This document shows positions 9,965 to 22,850 of a DNA stretch of 64,000 bases, in pieces (the first letter of the stretch is position 1; each line of letters opens with the position of its first letter). Below the pieces are notes generated by a model, which did not search any database, was not told the DNA's origin, and saw only the letters and a program-made list of their open reading frames with translations. Made by a program: the position numbers and the translations under genes. Origin of the DNA: Lumbricus terrestris (lineage: Eukaryota > Annelida > Clitellata > Crassiclitellata > Lumbricidae); NCBI GenBank assembly GCA_949752735.1, contig OX457053.1, positions 751,293-815,292 of the forward strand, written 5' to 3'.

Positions 9965-11660
9965 TGGGCCTAGATTTTGCAACAAGTGAGGATTGCTCGG
10001 CTATCAATGAACTCGACATTCTTCTAGCAGTAACTGTTCACTACACACACGACGTCCAGGTTTAGGCTGTCTCACACAATAGCAGGGTTTTGACCTTCTT
10101 ATTTAACGTGGATTCGTTAAGTAGGCCTAGGTTAGGTCTTTAGCACTGGCCTGGATTCCATGCCTACCAGTTGGCGAGTAAGACATGGAAGACATCGGGG
10201 TTGACTTGGATGTCCGCAGATATTAATTTCTGCAATAGGGAGAAAACACGGTGATCACATAGTTTATTAGTATTATGGTTAAATGCTTTAGCACGAGCTT
10301 GAAAATGGTAAGCAGGAAATTATCAGAACTTAGCTACCGTATTCTGAAAGATTCATCTACAGGGTGCGCCAAAAAAAAGACCCCCCCTAGGTTTTTTGCC
10401 AATAATTTGACCAAAAGTAGGAATTTTCAAATGAAATTTTACAGGCTTATAGACAATTCATATTTACACATTATGGCCAGATTTCATCAAAATATTTCAA
10501 ACGGAACAAAAGTTATATCACTTTTAGTGACGTCACCCCCCCCCCGTTTTTTGACGATTCAAAAACGAAACGCAACAAAAATTAGGTTTTTTGCCAATAT
10601 CTTGGCCAAAGGTAAGAATATCGAAATGAAAATTTTCAGGCCTATAGACAATTCATATCTGCACATGGTGTTCAGATTTCATCAAAATATTTCAAACAGG
10701 ACAAAAGTTATACCACTTTAAGTGAGGCCACCCACCGTTTTTTGACGATTCAAAAACGAAAAGCTACAAAAAGTAACAAAAACACGATTTTATTAAGTCT
10801 GATCTCAAATAACTGTTGTCAAATGAACTTGGTAGTGCTTCACAACTTGTGTTCAATGAGCCCACCACTCGTGCCAAAATTTCTTTTGAGTCCCTTTGCA
10901 AAGTTCTTGATGGACCTGTTGATTAATCTGATAGATTCCTTATTTACCAATTTGATTGTCATCTTGCTAAGTGACTTCTCAGTGACGCGCAGCTACGCTG
11001 GTGCCCTGTTTCTTTTTAAATGGTAATAATAATGATCATCCACCAATATAAAGGCTATTTGATAACAATTATTTAAGATGAGGCTTAATAAAATCGTGTT
11101 TTTGCTACTTTTTGCTGCGTTACGTCTTTGAATCGTCAAGAAACGGGGGGTGGCCTCACTAAAAGTGGTATAACTTATGTTCTGTTTGAAATATTTTGAT
11201 GAAATCTGACCACCATGTGCAAATATGAATTGTCTTTAAGCCTGTAAAATTTCAGTTCGATATTCTTACTTTTGGCCAAGATATTGGCCAGAATAATTAG
11301 ATTGGTTTTTTGTTACTTTTTGTTGCATCGCGTTTTTGAATCGTCAAAAAAACGGTGGGTGACCTCACTAAAAGTGGTGTAACGTTTGTTGTGTTTGAAA
11401 TATTTTGATGAAATCTGGCTATAATGTGTAAATATGAATTGTCTATAAGCCTGTAAAATTTCATTTGGAAATTCTTACTTTTGGTCAAGATATTGGCAAA
11501 AAACGTAGGGGGGGGTCTTTTTTTTGGCGCACTCTGTAGATGTAATTTTCTCAGCTTCGCTGTGTTTATTGCTAGCATCATTGATGCTTTGGCGCAAATA
11601 AATTTGCTAAAAAATACAAAGTAGCCCAATGGTTAAAAATAGATCGTGCAGTGCTGTTGC
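9965..11660. repeat. Dispersed repeat related to 32800-32956 plus 41760-42160
   Basis: The stretch GGCTATCAATGAACTCGAC, then CTGTTCACTACACACACGACG, then CTTATTTAACGTGGATTCG recurs at 32830-32955. The following part (CTGCAATAGGGAGAAAACACGG and onwards) recurs at 41850-42110. The later part is also a divergent relative of the CATGGGCGCC MITE family. It is interrupted at 10360-11536 by a separate element. Confidence 0.7.
10360..11536. mobile_element. Tc1/mariner-type fold-back element, 1.18 kb
   Basis: The element is flanked by TA on both sides. The ends are inverted: CAGGGTGCGCCAAAAAAAAG at the left, and a right end reading CAGAGTGCGCCAAAAAAAAG on the other strand. Each arm, about 430 bases, is two tandem units of about 190 bases containing TTTTTTGCCAATA, CAGATTTCATCAAAATATTT and TTTTTTGACGATTCAAAAAC. 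The spacer (about 10800-11090) matches the interior of the element at 28238-29273. No transposase is visible. Confidence 0.8.
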
Positions 11661-12230
11661 TCTTTCTGTTCTTCTATAATGTAAGTAAGTAAGTAAGTAT
11701 ATTCGTTATTAATCCAACAGCATAACAGCACTTTGGTTTACATGAAATTATGCATCATAAAGCATTCTTATTAATTAAAAACGTTTTTCTCAATGTTAAG
11801 TTGTCTGCTCTTGGGACAATTCGGTCATGTGGTCTGGGACGCATAGTATAGGAAAGTGTCCTTATTGGAGGGAGGAGCGAGTTTAGAACATGGCCCAAGT
11901 CCGTGAAGGCAGCGGCAAAGAGGCTTCTATCTGCCCCCAGCCACACAGCTGTCCAAATGTTGGGTTCTCCTTTGGAGTGTAGCGATGCCTGACTATTATA
12001 CAGGCCATCACGCAGTCTATGCGTACCTACTAAATGGATGACCTTTAATTTCTTCGAAGGTGACAGGTAGCGACGACATGGAAGAGAAGTAAGATGTATC
12101 TATAGAAGAGAGAAATGTTGGCTGACGTTTGCTGACCGTTGCCTGGGTCTTTGGCTGAATTTGACGAGTTTCTACATTCCGTCCAAAAATAGACGAACAT
12201 TGGTAATGGTAGATATAGGTAGCGACTGCC
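11661..12230. other. Unannotated sequence
   Basis: A short (GTAA)n run at about 11681-11698; nothing else recognised. Confidence 0.4.
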
Positions 12231-12234
12231 TAAT

Positions 12235-12612
12235 CACACTTCCAAACCCTGGGCTGCGGGATCTAAGCCTTCCGGAGACCCTTCCGTGTCTATATATATA
12301 AAGCTCTAATCAACCGGACCTGCTTACCTGCGTTATTATCCACCTGTCCGTTTACCTGGATAAATGTTGAACCTCTGCTTATTAGTGTTCTGTAAAACAT
12401 TATGGTGGCAGAAACAGAATAGCGTCAGTAGATTGCGCTACAAAATCCTTAGACTTCGGGATTTTAACCCTTCGGAAAACCCCAATGGTCTATATATATA
12501 TTATATGAAGCTAAAACCATCCAAAGACTGCATACCTCTGCTTCAACTATTGAACCTCTGCCTGTTAAATGTGTATTGTATAACGACTCAATGCATCCAA
12601 TGCATCTGAAGT
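12235..12612. repeat. Imperfect duplicated segment with an LTR-like end
   Basis: Two related blocks follow each other: CTTCCGGAGACCC with TATATATATAAAGCT at about 12269-12305, then CTTCGGAAAACCCC with TATATATATATTATATGAAG at about 12470-12508. Each is followed by GAACCTCTGC. The first block ends TGTAAAACA then TTATGGTGGCAGA, which resembles an LTR end followed by a primer-binding site. No coding sequence supports a retroelement, so the class is open. Confidence 0.35.
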
Positions 12613-12779
12613 AATTTATTGCAACGAAACTCGTTGTCCTGATCGTATTTATGTTCTTTGTCGACACGTGGTCTTGTGATTGGATGTCATAAATATGATG
12701 AATGGGACTTCAAAGCAGCACCGTCTGTCAAGCTGCTCAAGCAGTCCCTAAAACTGAGCGTGCGCTGGCTGTGCCTAGG

Positions 12780-13562
12780 CCAAAGCTCGAGGGTACGTAT
12801 CATACGTATTCTATTTTTTGAAAGGTACGTACGTATTTTAACGTACCCTATTTTAGGGTACGTAAACAATAAATAAAATACGTTAACCACGTCATTGCTC
12901 ATTATAAGAATGTTCAATTTAAGTTAAGCAAACACTCACCACCCAGTATACGACGTAGTAAATTGCTGCAATGCTATAGGCCTATTGTAGGTCTATGTTT
13001 GTCCAGCATATATTGCACTTAATGCACTAATGTCAGTCAGTCGTCTCAGTTATGCTGCAGCACTTCGCAGATGTGTTCTTGTGCGATTGCCTGATCCAAC
13101 CCAGAACTGCTTGTCGAAAAAATTGCATTCAATAAAATAATTGTTTTTCACATTTTTCAAAACTTTCACGTGCGTCCATTCCTTCCCAGGTTCTCTGGGC
13201 ATCGCTGACTCGCTGACTGATGCGTAGGCAACATTCGAGTTAGGCTACGCCAATTTGCAAACCAGCGACGTGGAGGCCTACTTAGCTCTCATCAGAAAGA
13301 AATTACAATTTGCATTAAATTAATTATAACCAAAGAATTTATCGAATTAAATTTACTGCTACGCTACCGGAAATACCTGTTTCAATGACGCATAGGCCTA
13401 CAGTTGACGTCAGATTATACGTTGGCTATGGGTCGCTGAGTAAACCATGCATAAATAAAATTTTCGTGTATGGTACGTACCATACGCGTATTCTATTTTT
13501 TGAAAGGTACGTACGTATTTTAACGTATTCTATTTTAGGGTACGCGTACCCTCGAGCTTTGG
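12780..13562. mobile_element. MITE with ends CCAAAGCTCGAGGGTACG
   Basis: The left end CCAAAGCTCGAGGGTACG is inverted at the right (CGTACCCTCGAGCTTTGG). The motif CCTAGG flanks both sides (12774-12779 and 13563-13568). Inside each end a roughly 60-bp block (ATTCTATTTTTTGAAAGG, then GTACGTACGTATTTTAACG) is repeated in direct, not inverted, orientation. About 783 bp, non-coding. Confidence 0.75.
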
Positions 13563-13586
13563 CCTAGGCCTAAGTGATGCGCAACT

Positions 13587-13857
13587 TGTCTTGTCTTGTC
13601 TTTAACCATCCTCGATTCGAGGGTTGGTCGCTTCATGGACATGCCTTCGCCACTTTTTCCTGTCCTCCGTCTCCTTCAGTATCCTCTCGAAAGGTAGTTC
13701 CATCCACGCGATGATGTTAGCGATCCATCCCATCCTCGGTCTTCCCCTTGCCCTTGCTCCCGAAATTGTACCCTGTATTATTTCCTTTTCTATGCAGCCC
13801 CCCTGTTTCCTCATCAAATGACCGAAGTAAGTGAGTTTCCTTCTTTTTATCGTGCAT
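13587..13857 (-). mobile_element. 5'-truncated LINE insertion with target-site duplication
   Basis: The minus strand encodes the C-terminal tail typical of a non-LTR retrotransposon family: RRKLTYFGHLMRKQGGCIEK, then GRPRMGW, ending HEATNPRIEDG. The 3' end has AAGACAAGACAAG repeats. It is flanked by a perfect 10-bp duplication ATGCGCAACT (13577-13586 and 13858-13867), so both insertion ends are fixed. It probably belongs to the same broad family as the fragment at 49541-50560. Confidence 0.85.
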
Positions 13858-13867
13858 ATGCGCAACT

Positions 13868-14535
13868 ACAAACAATCATATCAAGGAACGTAATTGGCTG
13901 GAGTCGCGCTAAGAATTATCGTCCATCACTTACAAGTGAGGATTGCTCGAATAATGGTTTCCAAGGCAACTATAACGTGTCAAAATTTTCATAACGAAAA
14001 AGATCGTGAAAATATGCGCCTCAAGTGCCGGAAACATTCACATTGATCTCGGACATAGATTATTATTATTCTCTATGATCTGACGATAATGAGGCTTAAG
14101 GACCAGATTGTAGTCTCATGAAATTACAGGGTGGTGTTCTCTCTCGCATCGTGTCAAATTAAATCATCTGGTATCAATCGTTAGGATTATGGTTCGGAGA
14201 ACCACACGCTGAATTTGAGAGTGTCGAGAACCGGTTTATGCCCTAATCAGGTTCCATAGGGTTTGTAGCCCTAGCGCATAGTCTACCATTTTGCAATGCA
14301 ATACAGCAGGGGTTCTGAACCTTATTTTGTGCGCGACACACCTAAACTTGCAACCAAATTTCGCGACACACAATGCAAGGTCATGTGAATATAGTTAAAT
14401 TAATTAGGCCTAAGCCCTCGTGGCCTGTTTATTTGAAATAGTTACAAATTTGAATGAATGAAATTCTGACACTGAATGCATTCTAGTTTCTAATAATTCT
14501 AAATTCTACTAATCTAAATTTACGATTATGACTAT
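13868..14535. other. Unannotated sequence with a solo hAT-like end
   Basis: CAGGGGTTCTGAACC at about 14309 resembles a hAT terminus, but I found no partner end. No gene seen. Confidence 0.35.
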
Positions 14536-14539
14536 AGAA

Positions 14540-14985
14540 TGGAAGCTGGATGAAAGTTCTCTATAGGTGAAATGGAAGCTGGATGAAGGTTCGAGGATTG
14601 GAAGCTGGATGAAGGTTAGAGAATTGGAAGCTGTAGGAAGGTTCCCTATTGATGAAATATAAGCTGGATTATGGTTCTCTATAGGTGAAATAGAAGCTGG
14701 ATGAATGTTCTCTATAGGTGAAAAAGAAGCTGGATGAAGGTTCTCTATAGGTGAAATGTAAGCTGGATGAAGGTTAGATAAATGGAAGCTGGATGAAGAT
14801 TCTCTATAGGTGAAATAGAAGTTGGATGAAGGTTCTCTATAGTGAAATGGAAACTGGATGATGATTAGAGAAATGGAAGCTGGATGAAGGTTCTCTATAG
14901 GTGAATTGGAAACTGGATGATGATTAAAGAAATGGAAACTGGATGTAGGTTCTCTATTGATGAAATAGAAGCTGTATGAAGGTTC
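14540..14985. repeat. Minisatellite, about 33-bp unit GGAAGCTGGATGAAGGTTCTC
   Basis: About twelve imperfect tandem copies of a unit like GAAGCTGGATGAAGGTTCTC then TATAGGTGAAAT. This is a variant of the core found inside several fold-back elements. The array ends at GGTTCCCCAACAACATGG; one further copy adjoins a related sequence at 32440-32470. Confidence 0.85.
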
Positions 14986-14989
14986 CCCA

Positions 14990-15595
14990 ACAACATGGCC
15001 ATATGTCTAACATATGGGAAAAATACATCCATAAAGCCCATAAGGGCTGCATAAGTTATACAGATGGCACAGCCATATAGCATTTGCCATATGCATACCA
15101 TACAAATCCTGCATGATGTTATGCATTCAGAAATTGCGAGAAACGCATCAGAGTGTGAAGTCCAACAGGTCTACAGAAGTTGTTGGAAATGAGGGGATAA
15201 AAATCGAAAACTTCTGAGTAGCCATGGTCTAAGGCAGCATTATACAGGCGCACGTAATTATCTCCGACTCTGACATTATTGTATTAATAGAAACTTGCCC
15301 ATACGGACCAAGTGATAGTTAATGAGCCACGTTTACATATCCCAATGTAGGGCCACACACACACGAGCGCCCACGCGCGCACAACTACGCATACGTCCAC
15401 TCACACGCATGCACGCACGTAGCCTACACACCTTAGACCGGTATCTCCGATAGACAAATTTGTTGCAAGACATTGGCACTTTGGTGGCCTACAATGCATG
15501 CTCGACTTCAGCGCACTTTCAATGTTACTGCAAGGTGCACGCGTATATCGACGATCATTTGCTTGAACTTCCCTACTTATGGAGTTACTAGCTGG
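14990..15595. other. Unannotated sequence with ATATGG-rich part
   Basis: The first 130 bases (GGCCATATGTCTAACATATGG) resemble the flank of the 92-bp satellite at 32240-32430, so the two arrays may come from one element family. The rest shows no gene. Confidence 0.4.
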
Positions 15596-15599
15596 GGTA

Positions 15600-16793
15600 C
15601 TCGGCGTTGCCCGGGAAATTTATGATTCGACCCGCTCCCGGCCACAATCCCACCACACCGCAAAATTTTCCCCCACCACTTCCCCCAAACCCCCACCACC
15701 CACCCCACCACACCCCACCACACCCCACCACACTCCGACCTCCACCGGTACGCCACCTGTGAAATTAGGGTTTTCCGGACAATTGTCTCCCCACTGCCCC
15801 ACCCCACCGCCCCCACCCCTGCCCACCCGGCTACTGCGGGCCGAGGTGTGTGCTGGGTGGAGGCAAGTCTCCCGCCTGTTGAAGGTACTTACGTACGGAT
15901 CGTACCAGCCCTGCGCTGTCCCTGCCCCTTTTCCTGTCCCTGTCCATGTCTCTCTCTCCCGCTCCCTCTCTTTCTTCCTCCCCCTCCCTGTCCCTGTCCC
16001 TGTCCCTCTCTCTCTCCCAGTTCCTGCCCCTGTCCCTGACTCTGTCTGTCTCTGTCTCTGTCCCTGTCGCTATTGCTCTCTCTCCGGTCTCCCTGGCGCT
16101 GTCCCTGTCTCTTTTCCTGTCCCTGTCCATGTCTCTCCCTCTCCCTCAGTCTCCCGCTCTCTCCCTCCCCATCCCTGTCTGTCCGTCCGTACATATAAAT
16201 ATATATCTCCCCTCCCCTTCCCTCCCATCCCCTCCCCCTCCCTCTCCCTCTCCCTTTCCCTTTCCCTCTCCCTCTCCCTCTCCCTCTCAACATGGATACG
16301 ATATAGTTATAACAATACATATCTCATACAGCAGACAGATCCGAAAACCATCAAAATGCAATATGGTATGCACGTGGCTTCCATGTGTAGCCAGCTTATG
16401 TACACCACTTTTGAGCCACATGGAATGTAATATGGCATGCATGCCAATTCTTTGCTTAACCAGCTTAGTCTGGCCTACACAATTTCTATGCAACCTAGAC
16501 CGGGTCTTGTGAATTTGATGTGACATAGTGCTGTTGAATGAGCTGGTCTCCTTGATGTGCTTTTTGGGTGCGCTGAGAAACTTCTAGGATTTACATTACA
16601 TTAAATTACATTCATATAATATGCAAGAAACCTGGTTTGATGTACATGTCTTAGCTTACGCGTAGACTATACGCAACCAGGTCTTACTGGTGTACGAGCT
16701 TTCTCTGCTGCCAGACTTATAGCTTTCATTTATATTGTTTCTGATCTTCTCTCTCTGTCTCTGTCTCTGTCTCTGTCTCTGTCTCTGTCTCTG

Positions 16794-16879
<86 letters not shown>

Positions 16880-17590
16880 GTGTTCGTCTTTGCCTGTCTG
16901 CCTGCCTGCCAGCCTGCCTACCTGCTATGTTCGTGTGCGTCTATCTGTATGTCCGCCTGTTTGTCTGTCTGTCTGTATGTTTACCTCCCTCTCCCCCCCT
17001 CTTCCGCTCTCTCTCCCTCCCCATCCCTGTCTGTCCGTCTGTACATATAAATATATATCTCCCCTCCCCTTCCCTCCCATCCCCTACCCCTCCCTCTCCC
17101 CCTCCCTCTCCCTCTCCATCTCCCTCTCCCTCTCCCTTTCAACATGGATATGGTATGCACGTGGCTTCCATGTGTAGCCAGCTTATGTACACCACTTTTG
17201 AGCCACATGGATACGATATAGTATAACAATACATATCTCATACAGCAGACAGATACGAAAACCGTCAAAATGCAATATGGTATGCACGTGGCTTCCATGT
17301 GTAACCAGTTTATATACACCGTTTTTTATCTACATGGATATCAGATAGTATACCAATATATATCTCATACAGCAGACACATCGGAAAACCATCAAAATGT
17401 AATATGGCATGCATGCCAATTCTTTCTGTCTCCCTGCACTTGTCCCTGTCCCTACCCCGTCCGTGGCCCTCTTCGACTACCTTTCTCAGTTCCTGTCCCT
17501 GTCTCTATCTCTGCCCCTGCCCCCCTCCGGTGTCCCTGGCGCTGTCCCTGTCCCTGTCCACTCTTCCTCTACCTCCCGTCTCTCTTTCTT
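15600..17590. repeat. Polypyrimidine minisatellites with embedded direct repeats
   Basis: The plus strand is dominated by C/T tracts: CCACCACACCCCACC-type, CCCTGTCCCTGTCC-type and CTCTCCCTCTCC-type repeats. TGTCTGTCCGTCC followed by a CCCTCCCC block occurs at about 16175-16290 and again at 17025-17140. A block with GGTATGCACGTGGCTTCCATG recurs at about 16365, 17150 and 17280. Long low-complexity reading frames here (Ser/Pro/Leu) are repeat artefacts. Confidence 0.85.
16528..16990. repeat. Dispersed repeat ending in a (TCTG)n/(TC)n tract, copy 1
   Basis: About 225 bases containing GAGCTGGTCTCCTTGATGTG and CATTTATATTGTTTCTGATC are followed by (CTGT)n, then (TC)n at about 16746-16876, then GCCTGCCTGCC. 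The same order recurs at 18440-18910, so the microsatellite travels with the repeat. Confidence 0.8.
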
Positions 17591-17775
17591 ATTACTACTA
17601 TTATCATTGTCATTACTACAATACTTTTTTAATTACCCTGATGTTCTTCATTCTCCGGGAGATTTCGAAATGATGAAAACGATGCATTAGGAATGGCTAT
17701 AAAGAGTTTAATGAAAGAGCCAGCAAAAGTCACATCGTTTGAACGTTGTATAGTAATGGAGATTCGCTGGAAAAT

Positions 17776-18096
<321 letters not shown>

Positions 18097-18439
18097 TTGA
18101 ATTTGTATATAGCGCATTAAGGACTACATGTTTATTGTGTAGCAGCGCTCGTGAATAAGTTGGTGCCCTGCACTTAGCTTTCGAGTTGCCCTGTAGAAAT
18201 TTGGGAGATTACGATTACGATGTAGCAACTCTCGACCTCAGTGGAGCAATGCAGACAAAGACGGGTCATTAAGTTTATGGACCAGAGAGCATGACCAATG
18301 GAGCTTGGTCACAGAGCCCAAATGAACCCATTACGGTCAAAAGGTCAGCCGCAGCCCACAGAGTACGCCGGACGCTGGCTAATGACGGTATGCTAACAGA
18401 GAACAAGAAGATATATATATATATATATACATACATACT

Positions 18440-18985
<546 letters not shown>

Positions 18986-19309
18986 TCTGTCACCAAATTC
19001 AAAATTCGTATCTCTATCCACCACAGGCGATGCCTCATTGGGATGGTGAATTGATTGCAGGAAGAGGGAGAACAGGGTGCATCCGCATCTGCTGCAGCTG
19101 AGCAGAGAGGGCTGCTCCGCTGGACTCCTGCAGTGGTATAGGGCGCTAATGACCCGCATATGATTATACGGTGATGCCAGTCCGTAGATAGTCGTGCCTG
19201 CATGCCTATCGAGTTTCTACCCTTGCCGATGAACGGACCCTGTCTTCCAGCTGTCGTCCTTCTTATTCCAAACTTTCTGAAAACCCGCGAGCCGACTATG
19301 GCAGAGTAA

Positions 19310-19815
19310 AACTGTGTGGGTGTCTGTACCTGTATGTGCACGTGCGCTTGTGTGTATGTGTTTGGGTGTCTGTGCGTGCGTGCGTATGGATGCTTGGGTG
19401 CGTGCGTGTGTGCGTGTGCGTGTTTGCTTGCACGCGTGTGTGTGCGCGCGCGTGCTTGTGTTTGCATGTGTGTGTGTGTGTGCGTGTGTGCATATGTGTG
19501 GTTGCGTGCGTCTGTATTTTTGTGTATGTGCATGAGTGCGTATGTGTGTGCGTGCGCGCGTCTGTATGTATACGTGCGTGTGGATGTAGGTAATTGTAAT
19601 TGCAATCGTGCATTTATATAGCGCCACTTCAAGAGAACTCCTCAGAGGAGGTGTGTGTGTCTGTGCGTGCGTGTGTGTGAGCGTGCATGTGGGTGCGTGT
19701 AGGTGAGTGTGTGTGCGCGTGCATGTGTGTATGTGCGTGCGTGTTCGTGTGCATATGTGTGCTTGCGTGTGTGTGTTTGTGTGTGTGTGTGCTTGTGTGT
19801 GTGTGTGTGTGTAAC
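19310..19815. repeat. (GT)n / (GTGC)n alternating purine-pyrimidine tract
   Basis: Nearly continuous GTGTGT, GTGCGT and CGCGCG alternation, interrupted at about 19590-19650 by an L2-like tail fragment (TTTATATAGCGCC). Alternating purine-pyrimidine DNA of this length can adopt Z-DNA. Confidence 0.9.
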
Positions 19816-20013
19816 TTACAGGTGAATCGGAGGTTGAATGATACTGCAGCAAGAGCTGACTGTAGGCCTATATTCTAGGGTGTTCTCGGTCTCTGTTTGG
19901 TTCTCAGCCTACTTAAAACTACATCTCTGCCAAATTATGTTTAGTGCTGTGCTTTGATATATGACATAATAATTATTACGACCAGTCATAATGCTTCAGC
20001 ATTTCCCCGTACC

Positions 20014-20177
20014 AGTGGTGTAGTCCTAAAAAATGAAGTGGGGGGACGCCTGGAAATTGAAGTGGGGGGACACCTGGAAATTGAATGTAGAAACTGTAGC
20101 AAAAAGTGCAATCTTGCAAGAATTTTGCAAAAAGTGGGGGGACGGCGTCCCCCCGCGTCCCCCCCACTACACCACTG
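20014..20177. mobile_element. hAT-like MITE, 164 bp
   Basis: Starts CAGTGGTGTAGTC and ends ACTACACCACTG, with a perfect 8-bp target duplication CCCCGTAC (20006-20013 and 20178-20185). The interior has GTGGGGGGAC repeats at both sides. Confidence 0.9.
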
Positions 20178-20525
20178 CCCCGTACATATTCTACTCTGGC
20201 TGCTCTTTCCTTGCCTATGGCTTTAGTGTTTTGACCGTGGTCCTTGACCTGCTTCTTACTGCTATTTCGCTCGAAGCGACCTATATATAATTGACGTATA
20301 ATTGTAGGTATTGAACTGTTCGCTTTTGACTAATGGCAATATCGTTACTGTGATCGTAATCTTGAGAGTTATACAGCGCTCACTAAAATGAAGTCACGGG
20401 AACCAGATGGTTAGCCTTTGTCAGAGCGTATAATAACTATAGGCCTACGTATTCTGTGGTAACTGCTACAGTAGAAAAAGTAGCTCTATTTTCTATTTTA
20501 CTGCGCAAACTTCCGTGATTAATCA

Positions 20526-20800
20526 TAAGCTTTTCGGTAGCGCACTGGATAAGCCTAACACAGTTGCCTGGAGATCAGCGGACCCGAGATCGAGCCTAAT
20601 AGGGCGGACGAGTTATAATTGCTGGCTCTTCTTAGCGCCGATTTTGCAGGCTGTCTGTTCTGTTAGCGGTTAAGACTCATGTCTTCTGTCATTTGCGTTC
20701 TTTTGAATTGTTTCAATTGCATTATTCTACACTGTAACTGCTTGTGGTCTGTAAACAGGATTTTACTATAAAGGAAAATTATTATAAACTTATAATTATT
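20526..20800 (+). mobile_element. SINE family 2, copy 1
   Basis: Shares with 63083-63345 the order: GGTAGCG..GGATAA near the start, GCAGGCTGTCTG in the middle, TGCGTTCTT..GAATTGTTT later, then an AT-rich end. TAGCGCACTGG fits a polymerase III A box and AGATCGAGCCT is a weak B box. It is diverged from the other copy, so it is old. Confidence 0.6.
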
Positions 20801-20829
20801 ATATAATGCTGTGTTTGTCACACTTCTTC

Positions 20830-22850
20830 AGGTAGGCCTACACCAGTAGAGATCTATGTGGCTTTTGCTATATAGAGTCGTTGGCTTACTTGGCGTTCGT
20901 TAATTCGTTTCCGGTTTCCGGTTATATATGTCAATAATGGCCATTTTTAGATAAAGGCGTGCTCGTAATAATTTTGTGATAAGTTATCCAATTTAATCAG
21001 CATATATCGGTAAGAAAATCTGCCCTTATTTATGTGCTACATTGTTAATCTGAAATGCTGAATGCAGTAAGCTTATATGTTTAGGGCGAAGAATCATTTT
21101 GAAGAAATATTTATTGATTTTTATACTCATGATGGAATGTGATCGCAGAAGAAAAGAAGCTTGTCTGAGGCCGACATGGGTGTGAAGTGTTAACGAATTC
21201 ATTTTCTTAGTCTCGGATATGGGTGGCCAGGCATGTTACTCGCCGTCTCATCTTCCCACCCCCGTACTGTCGGCGTACGTAGTGCAAAAATCTCGGCATA
21301 CATTTACTATCTGGTACGATGGTAGAGGTTTACGACGGCTCGGTCGCCGATATGCAGCGAGTAAACAATATGACCGCACCAGAAAGGATAGAGCGCTGTG
21401 GCCTGCGTCGACCAATAGGCCAATATTTTCGTGAAGGAAAGTAAGAGAATGAGTAAATGGCAGTGTGCGTAGCAGCGTAAGCATATAATTAGTTTGTAAC
21501 CGAGCATATGGCAATCCATCGTTTTAACGTTGTAAATTATTCCACCGGAGCAGCATACGTATTTTATTGATCCAACCACTCGTTTTGTAATTAGTTTACA
21601 TTTCAGGACAATTATATTTATGATCCAAAGGAAAATCTCTAGTTTTTAAATGAATAAATTATTCGCCATTGCTTGGGATTTGGCGTTCATGGCATGCAAG
21701 TTGGATTGCTAAATAGATGCCGGATCCAGTCCAAAACTGCAGTATATTTTATATATTCATAGAATCATTTTAGGGATCGTTTTCGTGAGCAATTGATTAA
21801 TATTTTTCGTTTCGTTTTTGCTAAAAAATTAACTCTTTGGAGGTGATGTAAAGCATTGGAACGTTTGTGGTGAGCTGATAGACAACATTAATTCAATATC
21901 AAATTGACATAATTAATTGTGAGTTAAGCTAGTATTTTATGACCAATTTAACAGTCTGCCTACCTCTGTTCGTTCGGCCAACTCAGTTGAAACTTTCAAA
22001 ACTCGACTCAAGACATATCTTTTTTCTAAGGCGTACATCTGACTGATTGTGTTTGTAGAGGCTCCCTTGTAACGGCATGTGCTGTGTTACGGCGCCATAT
22101 AAATTGTCATCATCATTATTATTATTATTAATTAGGCTTGTAATTCACCAGGAATTATTTTCATCAATCAACCAGGGTTTTGAATGATGACACTATCCCA
22201 ACCTTGAACTGAACATATCCGACCCTAACGGCAAAGACTACCTCTTGGTGTATATAGTCTGTCCGGGATTTATAGTAATCTAAATTATGCTCCATTACAT
22301 GTGTTGCATGCAAATTGGATTGACAAAAATAATTTTTGCTAAGTAGAGGTCGTGGATGGCAAACATGTATTTTAGCAGATCCTCACGACGTTTGACCTGA
22401 CCAAGCCGACATCTGGCCTTGAACGACCATTCTGCCTCCTGCACTGACCGACTCTCAAGACTGCAGCAAACTTATACACTACCCGGGAGTTTGCTGCAGC
22501 TGTACTTCTGTTAATATACATATATATTGATACCAGTGTTAGAACTACCAGTAGCTATGATTACTGCTACTAATTGAATCGCAAATATTGGACTGTAAAT
22601 CACAGCGTTCTATTTTACCCCAATCTGCGGTGGTCATATTTGTTTACTTTCTGTGTATCAGTGACTGATCTGTTGTGCTCGTTTATCGATTGATTTACTT
22701 GTGTTTTAGACTTGAACGTCTGATATGCGGTGAGAAATGACGTGCCTGCTTTGAAGTCACCTACCGATAAATGGATTCAGGAACCAAGCCACAGCCAAAC
22801 ATCTGTCGAATTGTTCCTGTAAGTGAGAATCTAATTAATTTAGCATTGGG
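20830..22850. other. Unannotated sequence with one L2-like tail
   Basis: No convincing gene. At about 21955-22140, TCAAAACTCGACTCAAGACAT then GGCGCCATATAAATTGTC with an ATT tail is a LINE 3'-end fragment. The rest is unassigned. Confidence 0.4.

Noticed and set aside
10742..11026. Plus-strand frame in the spacer of a fold-back element
   Set aside because: Similar sequence at 28681-28971 is explained by the shared transposon spacer; I see no transposase motif. Kept only as a remark under the elements.
14309..14323. hAT-like end CAGGGGTTCTGAACC
   Set aside because: No matching inverted end or target duplication found nearby, so no element was called.
15579..16512. Long open frames rich in Ser, Pro and Leu
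   Set aside because: They are translations of polypyrimidine tandem repeats open in all frames, with no domain and no splice context.
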